NCBI GenBank assembly: GCA_964440345.1
Contig: CAYTSA010000014.1
Span: 1-53,875, forward strand
DNA: 53,875 nucleotides
From: CAYTSA01 sp964440345
GTDB lineage: Bacteria > Desulfobacterota > Desulfovibrionia > Desulfovibrionales > Desulfovibrionaceae
Direction of reading: 5' to 3'
Made by a program: the position numbers and the translations under genes
Shown here: positions 49,269-53,875 of the stretch, piece after piece
How the letters are laid out: each line of letters starts with the position of its first letter
Numbering within the stretch: the stretch's first letter is position 1
The notes under the pieces: generated by a model
Told to the model about the DNA's origin: nothing
The model's database searches: none
Seen by the model: only the letters and a program-made list of their open reading frames with translations

Positions 49269-49879
49269 AGGGGTCAGGCAAGTCCACGGTGATGCACGCC
49301 GTGCGCGATGCACTGTTGCAGGCTGGCCACGGCGTGACTCTGACGCGCGAGCCCGGGGGCAGCCGACTGGGCCAGACCCTGCGGGCCATGCTGCTTGATT
49401 CCAAGAACACGGACATAGCCCCCCAGACAGAGCTGTTCCTCTACCTGGCGGACCGGGCGCAGCACGTACACCAAGTCGTCAAACCGGCTCTGGCGGAGAA
49501 TATCATTGTGCTTTCTGACCGCTATGCGGACTCCACGGTGGTCTATCAAGGGTATGGACGGGGGTTGGACCCCTCGCAGCTGCATGCGTTCAATGACGTG
49601 GCAGTAGACGGTTTGTGGCCGGACTTGACTCTGCTGTTTGACCTGGACGCGGAAGTGGGGCTGCGCCGGGCGCTAGTCCGAAACATGCAGGAGCAAAAGC
49701 ATGTAACCGAGGGCAGGTTTGAGGCTGAGGATATATCATTCCACCAGCGGGTGCGTCAGGGGTACCTGACCTGGGCGGCCATCCACAAGGAACGGTTTGT
49801 GGTTATCGACGCTGGCCGGGAGTTGGAAGCCGTGAAACAAGAGGCGGTGGACGTTGTGATGCGCCGGGTGGGACAATGA
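49244..49879 (+). CDS. tmk: Thymidylate kinase
   Basis: A 211-residue kinase that phosphorylates dTMP to dTDP. P-loop EGIEGSGKST, DR(Y/x) motif LSDRYADSTVVYQGYGRGL, and TREPGGSRLGQTLR. AAGGAAC precedes the ATG inside the 3' end of the upstream gene. Length is standard. Confidence 0.96.
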   Translation: MFITYEGIEGSGKSTVMHAVRDALLQAGHGVTLTREPGGSRLGQTLRAMLLDSKNTDIAPQTELFLYLADRAQHVHQVVKPALAENIIVLSDRYADSTVVYQGYGRGLDPSQLHAFNDVAVDGLWPDLTLLFDLDAEVGLRRALVRNMQEQKHVTEGRFEAEDISFHQRVRQGYLTWAAIHKERFVVIDAGRELEAVKQEAVDVVMRRVGQ

Positions 49880-49897
49880 AGAAGCAGTTTCTGTGCA

Positions 49898-50488
49898 CTA
49901 CGAATCAACCTGCCGCAGCAGAAAAGCCTTTTCCTTGTCTGCAAAGACAAAGCTTTCATTCGGGTCCTGGCCCATTGCCTGGCTGCGCTGGCGGTGCAGT
50001 TCGTAATAAGACGCGCGGGACGAACGCTCCATGGGCAGGCTCAGCTTTTCTGCAGCGCGAATGATGGCGCCGGCTTCGCCCTCCAGCTCCACAAAGCGGC
50101 CAAAAGGCAGTAGGTCCAGACACACTGTGACCCCGTCTAGCGTCCATTCTTCGCGCATTTTTTCGTAGCTGAAGGCCGGGGAATAGCCCAGCGACTCCAA
50201 TATGGCCCGCATGGCGTTATAGTCGGCCACAGTGGTTTCGATTTCTTCTTTGTGCTTGAATCCCTCAGGCCCTTTTTCCTGGGGGGGCTTTTTCAGGGTC
50301 AGGGTGCAGCCGGACCGTGTCTGGCGCAGCCGTAGCAGGATGTCAGCGTTTTTCAGACTCCTGCCGGGCGCGTCAAATACAATGTTTTCTTCAAACCACT
50401 TGCCCTGGCGCTTTGCGCCGGCCTGTTGTAGCGTGCCGGCTACGGCGTCCAGGTCCATGAAGGTAAATTTAAGTTCTGTTTCACTCAT
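49898..50488 (-). CDS. cyaB: CYTH-domain protein (class IV adenylate cyclase/thiamine-triphosphatase-like)
   Basis: A 196-residue triphosphate-tunnel protein. The ExExK motif is ETELK (residues 3-7). Basic and acidic tunnel residues follow (LLRLRQ, TLTLKKP, KHKEEIETTV, CLDLLPFGRFVELEGE). CyaB-like proteins act on triphosphates; bacterial members include cyclases and tripolyphosphatases, so the activity is not fixed. It is convergent with tmk. Confidence 0.88.
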   Translation of the reverse strand: MSETELKFTFMDLDAVAGTLQQAGAKRQGKWFEENIVFDAPGRSLKNADILLRLRQTRSGCTLTLKKPPQEKGPEGFKHKEEIETTVADYNAMRAILESLGYSPAFSYEKMREEWTLDGVTVCLDLLPFGRFVELEGEAGAIIRAAEKLSLPMERSSRASYYELHRQRSQAMGQDPNESFVFADKEKAFLLRQVDS

Positions 50489-50529
50489 GACGAGAGGATG
50501 TAGCAGTAAACGCGGCGGACTGCAAAATC

Positions 50530-50904
50530 ATGAAAGAGCTAATGTATATGGCCATTGCCGGGGGATTGGGCAGCGTCTGCCGATATGGGGTGACCATTCT
50601 GACCCAACGTATCACAGGCGATACATTCCCGTCGGGCACATTTGTCGTGAATATTCTGGGGTGTTTCCTCTTCGGGCTGGTATGGGGCCTGCTGGACCAC
50701 CGGATCGGATTACCGCCGCACACCCGTCTGGTAGTGCTCACAGGGTTCATGGGCGCCTTCACCACCTTTTCCACCTATGCGTTTCAGTCTCTGGCTTTGA
50801 TGCAAAACGGGCAATGGTTTTTCGCTGCAATCAATGTGGCTGGCCAAGTGGCGGGCGGAGTGCTGCTGGCTTTTGCTGGATTGGCCCTGGGGCGGGCGCT
50901 GTAA
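50530..50904 (+). CDS. crcB: Fluoride channel CrcB/Fluc
   Basis: A 124-residue four-helix membrane protein that exports fluoride as a dual-topology dimer. Motifs: GGLGSVCRYGV, FPSGTFVVNILGCFLFG and TGFMGAFTTFSTYAFQS with the conserved sodium-site and Phe-box residues. No fluoride riboswitch fits in the 41 bp upstream. Confidence 0.95.
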   Translation: MKELMYMAIAGGLGSVCRYGVTILTQRITGDTFPSGTFVVNILGCFLFGLVWGLLDHRIGLPPHTRLVVLTGFMGAFTTFSTYAFQSLALMQNGQWFFAAINVAGQVAGGVLLAFAGLALGRAL

Positions 50905-51113
50905 AAACCGTGTTTGACAAAACCGTGTCTGACAAAAACCGTGCCTGGCCCCTTCCTTCTTGGACTGTTTCCAGGTATACCCGGCGGCCACATCATGAAC
51001 AAATCATGACTGTTTCTACATGTTTGAAAATAGCCTTTGCAAGGCGGCGTAAATGATTATTATATCCTACTCTACGTATTTTCCACAACGGCGATCCACA
51101 ACGGAGGCGGTTC

Positions 51114-53732
51114 ATGATTCGATACATTTTGCTCACAGGAGCCATACTAATGCTCATGGCCAATAACGCCATGGCGGCCAAGGAGCCGCAGATCACCTCG
51201 CTGCAAAACGGCTTGACAGTGCTTATTCAGGAAGACGAGCGGTTTCCCCTGGTCTCCATGCGTTTATATGTACGTGCTGGGTCTGCCTATGAGCGGCCGG
51301 AAGAAGCCGGCATAAGCCATTTTTTTGAGCACATGGTTTTTAAAGGCACAGAGCGGCGGGGACCCGGCGAGCTTGCCCAGGCCATCGAATCCGTGGGGGG
51401 CAACATCAACGCCGCCACCAGCTTTGACTATACCGTGTATTTGACGGACGCGCCTTCTGACCATTGGGCGCTGGGCCTGGACGTATTGCAGGACATGGTC
51501 TTCGGTTCTGTGTTCGACCCTGAGGAGCTGGAGTCTGAGAAAAATGTGGTTCTGGCGGAGCTGGAGCGGGGCGAAGACAATCCGGGCCAGCGGCTTTTTA
51601 AGTCCCAGCAGGCACAAGTGTGGGCTGATACGCCGTATGCCCGGCCGATCATCGGCTATCGCGACACGGTGATGTCCATAACCCGCGACGATTTGAACGC
51701 GTACATAGACCGACTGTACCAGCCTCGGTCCATGCTTCTTGTAGTGGTGGGCAATGTTGAGACCCAGGCGGTGCTGGAGGAGGCGGAAAAGCTGTTCGGC
51801 AACCTGAAGAACGACCGTGTGTTGACGCCGGCCAAGGCCTATGAGCCTGCTCAGGTCGGGGCCGGGCCGCTGGTGTCGGTGCAGCAAGGCGCCTGGAACA
51901 AGGTCTACCTGAGTGTTGCGTTCCCCACGCCGGGCTTTCAGTCTGCCCAGGCCGTGGGACTCTATGTGCTGGGCCATCTACTGGGCGGGGACAAGACGTC
52001 CCAGCTCTATCGCAAATTCAAGTATGAAGAGCGGCTAGTGCACGACATCTCCATGTCTCTGGTGGATTTGGAGCGCACGGGCATGCTCTACCTGAACGCC
52101 AGCCTGGACGCCGACAAGCTGCAGGCGTTTTGGAAAGCATTGAACGAAGAATTTGCCGGCCTGAAAGCCGGCGCATTTACGGATGAGGAGCTGGACCGGA
52201 CCAAGTTGAATCTTGAGGATTCTCTTTATCAGGCCAAGGAAACGCTGGCCGGGCTGGCGTCAAAGCTGGGGTATTTTCAGTTTTTCGAGCACAGTCTGCA
52301 AGCAGAGGATAACTACGTGTATGAGCTGCAGCGTGTTGGCAGAGATGATTTGCAACAGCTTATAGATATATATTTGCGGCCGGATCAACTGTACGCCACG
52401 GTGCTTGCGCCCCAGTCCTTCCAACTGGCGGGCGAAAAACTCAAACAGGCTGTAGCCGCAGTCTGGCCCAATGGCGAAAAAGCCAAGCAGGCCATGGACG
52501 CCCGGCAGGGGCTGCTGGATATGACAGTGGAGGACCTGGGGGCAGGCCGTACGCTGGTGATGTTGCCGGATACGACATTGCCGTATACGTCGGTGGACTT
52601 GGTGTTCCGGGGGGGAGACGGCTTGTTGGCGCCGGACGAACAGGGTTTGGCTGAGCTGACGGCCCGTGTTCTGCCCAAAGGGGCGGCTGGCCGGAGCGCT
52701 ACACAGATACAGGATTTTCTGGCGGACCACGCCGCGAATTTGAACGCAAACGCCATACGGGACTTGTTTACTGTCAGCGCCAAATTTCCAAAACGGTTCA
52801 GTAGCGAGGTGCTTGGCTTGTTTCACGACGTGCTGACGGAGCCGGCCTTTTCCGATAAGGAAACGGCCAATGAAGCCGAAAATCTGGTGGCCTCCATCCG
52901 TTCGAGGGAAGACCAGCCTCTGGGCTTGGCTTTTCGGAACATCTTTCCATTTTTATTTAGAGACCATCATTATGCCTACTTTCATCAGGGTATGCCGGAG
53001 CAGTTGCCGTTGTACGCCAGTGCGGCGGTGCAAGAGTATTGGGAGCGGCAGCGGCGCACCCCCTGGACTTTGGCCGTGTGCGGTGATTTTGATGTAGAAG
53101 AGGTCCGAGCCTTGGCCGCAGAGCTGCGCGAAGAACTGCCCGGCGATCGGACCATGGCGTTTACAAAACCTGAGTGGTCGGGCAGGGAAACTCTGAGCTT
53201 GCATCTGCCTGAGCGCAATCAGGAACACCTGATTCTGGTGTTTCCCACGCCCGGGATAAATCATTCGGATACGCCGGGACTGAACCTGATGCGTTCTGTG
53301 CTGGCGGGACAATCCGGCCTGTTGTTCAGGGAGTTGCGGGACAAACAGGGCTTGGGCTACACTGTAACAGCGTTTCTATGGCAGGGGCCTTCAGCTGGGT
53401 TCATGGCCTTTTATATTGGGACCTATCCGGAAAAGGCTGAGCAAGCCTTGGAAGGGTTTCGCCAGACAGCAAAAGAGCTTGGGGCAAGCCTGCTGCCAGA
53501 AAGCGAAATAGCCCGCGGTAAAAATGTGCTGACAGGCGAGTATTACCGCGAGCATCAGAGTCTTGCCAGCCGCTCGCATGAGGCTGCGTCGCTGCGAACG
53601 CAAGGGATGCCTCTGGACTGGAACGAGGCCATGCTGGACAAGGTGAAAGTTCTGACCCCCGAAGATATGCAGCGCTTGGCGCAGACCTACTTGAACATGG
53701 AGAAAGCCCGCTTGCTGCGAGTGAAACCATAA
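51114..53732 (+). CDS. Periplasmic M16-family zinc metallopeptidase (two tandem units)
   Basis: An 872-residue exported protease. Signal peptide ~1-21 (MIRYILLTGAILMLMANNAMA). The active N-terminal M16 unit has the inverted zinc motif HFFEH (69-73) with the distal Glu in the ELESEKNVVLAELERGEDNP stretch. The second half (~430-872) is an inactive M16-like unit with the LRDKQGLGYTVTAFLWQG substrate-closing motif. Such pitrilysin/PqqL-like enzymes degrade peptides in the periplasm. GGAGG lies upstream of the ATG. Confidence 0.95.
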   Translation: MIRYILLTGAILMLMANNAMAAKEPQITSLQNGLTVLIQEDERFPLVSMRLYVRAGSAYERPEEAGISHFFEHMVFKGTERRGPGELAQAIESVGGNINAATSFDYTVYLTDAPSDHWALGLDVLQDMVFGSVFDPEELESEKNVVLAELERGEDNPGQRLFKSQQAQVWADTPYARPIIGYRDTVMSITRDDLNAYIDRLYQPRSMLLVVVGNVETQAVLEEAEKLFGNLKNDRVLTPAKAYEPAQVGAGPLVSVQQGAWNKVYLSVAFPTPGFQSAQAVGLYVLGHLLGGDKTSQLYRKFKYEERLVHDISMSLVDLERTGMLYLNASLDADKLQAFWKALNEEFAGLKAGAFTDEELDRTKLNLEDSLYQAKETLAGLASKLGYFQFFEHSLQAEDNYVYELQRVGRDDLQQLIDIYLRPDQLYATVLAPQSFQLAGEKLKQAVAAVWPNGEKAKQAMDARQGLLDMTVEDLGAGRTLVMLPDTTLPYTSVDLVFRGGDGLLAPDEQGLAELTARVLPKGAAGRSATQIQDFLADHAANLNANAIRDLFTVSAKFPKRFSSEVLGLFHDVLTEPAFSDKETANEAENLVASIRSREDQPLGLAFRNIFPFLFRDHHYAYFHQGMPEQLPLYASAAVQEYWERQRRTPWTLAVCGDFDVEEVRALAAELREELPGDRTMAFTKPEWSGRETLSLHLPERNQEHLILVFPTPGINHSDTPGLNLMRSVLAGQSGLLFRELRDKQGLGYTVTAFLWQGPSAGFMAFYIGTYPEKAEQALEGFRQTAKELGASLLPESEIARGKNVLTGEYYREHQSLASRSHEAASLRTQGMPLDWNEAMLDKVKVLTPEDMQRLAQTYLNMEKARLLRVKP

Positions 53733-53792
53733 AAGAAACCATAAACGAGTGGGAGTGGAGGAGGAGTGGAACCAAATTGGGGACAGTCACTC

Positions 53793-53846
53793 TAAATGGT
53801 GCCAGGCACTTTTGTGCTTTAAATGGTGACAGGCACTTTTGTGCTT
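53793..53846 (+). repeat. 27 bp tandem duplicate
   Basis: TAAATGGTGCCAGGCACTTT... and TAAATGGTGACAGGCACTTT... are two adjacent 27 bp units with one mismatch. Each has a GTGCC-type core palindrome. They lie just past the M16 peptidase stop; the sequence to the window end contains no gene. Confidence 0.75.
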
Positions 53847-53875
53847 GCTATGCGTATGCCGTTTTGCTAGACCTT

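Noticed and set aside
50489..50529. Fluoride riboswitch ahead of crcB
   Set aside because: Only 41 bp are available and the conserved riboswitch core is not visible.

Overview
The window looks like chromosomal DNA of a Gram-negative sulfate-reducer-like bacterium, most plausibly Desulfovibrionales. This is inferred from GC-rich coding DNA, a Kdo/Lpt lipopolysaccharide block behind pyrG, a CheA/CheY/CheX-type signalling set and a chemoreceptor linked to a heme-NO/oxygen (H-NOX) domain. No sulfate-reduction gene lies in the window, so the assignment is an inference. A run of ten N at 33656-33665 shows that this is a scaffold with a small assembly gap.

Bases 1-5200 hold a complete diversity-generating retroelement (DGR). 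Its order is: a large secreted target protein with variable region VR1; the accessory protein Avd; the template repeat TR; a reverse transcriptase whose C-terminus carries a MutS domain I-like segment; and a second, minimal secreted target with VR2. TR, VR1 and VR2 align without gaps over 108 bp. Of 35 template/variable differences, 32 fall on template adenines (20 A-to-G, 12 A-to-T, none to C). This is the outstanding system of the window. Behind it (5200-7330) is an accessory patch: three copies of a hairpin-rich repeat, a dinJ-yafQ module, a solitary higA-like gene and hicBA.

7390-10150 encodes a three-gene ABC importer of the TrpXYZ type. A gamma-glutamyltransferase follows, then a solitary M.PvuII-like N4-cytosine methyltransferase and a decayed higBA module with a truncated toxin. 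purQ, a candidate small RNA locus and a MITE-like element precede the core envelope operon pyrG-kdsA-kdsC-lptC-lptA-lptB (15063-20027). A convergent glycosyltransferase, a TPR-type Ser/Thr kinase, a CheA-like kinase, a CheY-like regulator and a CheX-like protein occupy 20080-26612.

26844-32386 holds mutY, plsY, pgpA, a membrane/spermidine-synthase-like fusion and a low-specificity threonine aldolase. Next come an HNH protein, the MCP/H-NOX receptor interrupted by the gap, and a small secreted EF-hand protein. A sigma54 activator with a degenerate receiver precedes a tightly overlapping six-gene cluster (37185-43100): a small protein, a lysine 2,3-aminomutase, two ATP-grasp ligases, a GNAT-deacetylase fusion and a GNAT. 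The cluster is predicted to make or tailor a beta-lysine-derived peptide or osmolyte; the product is unknown.

The remainder is housekeeping or unassigned: a YgjP-type metallopeptidase, a methyltransferase, gapA, a secreted unknown, surE, an OB-HD phosphohydrolase, tmk, a CYTH protein, crcB and a periplasmic M16 peptidase. Short dispersed repeats and MITE-like elements sit in several intergenic gaps, and in one place an element end supplies a gene's stop codon.
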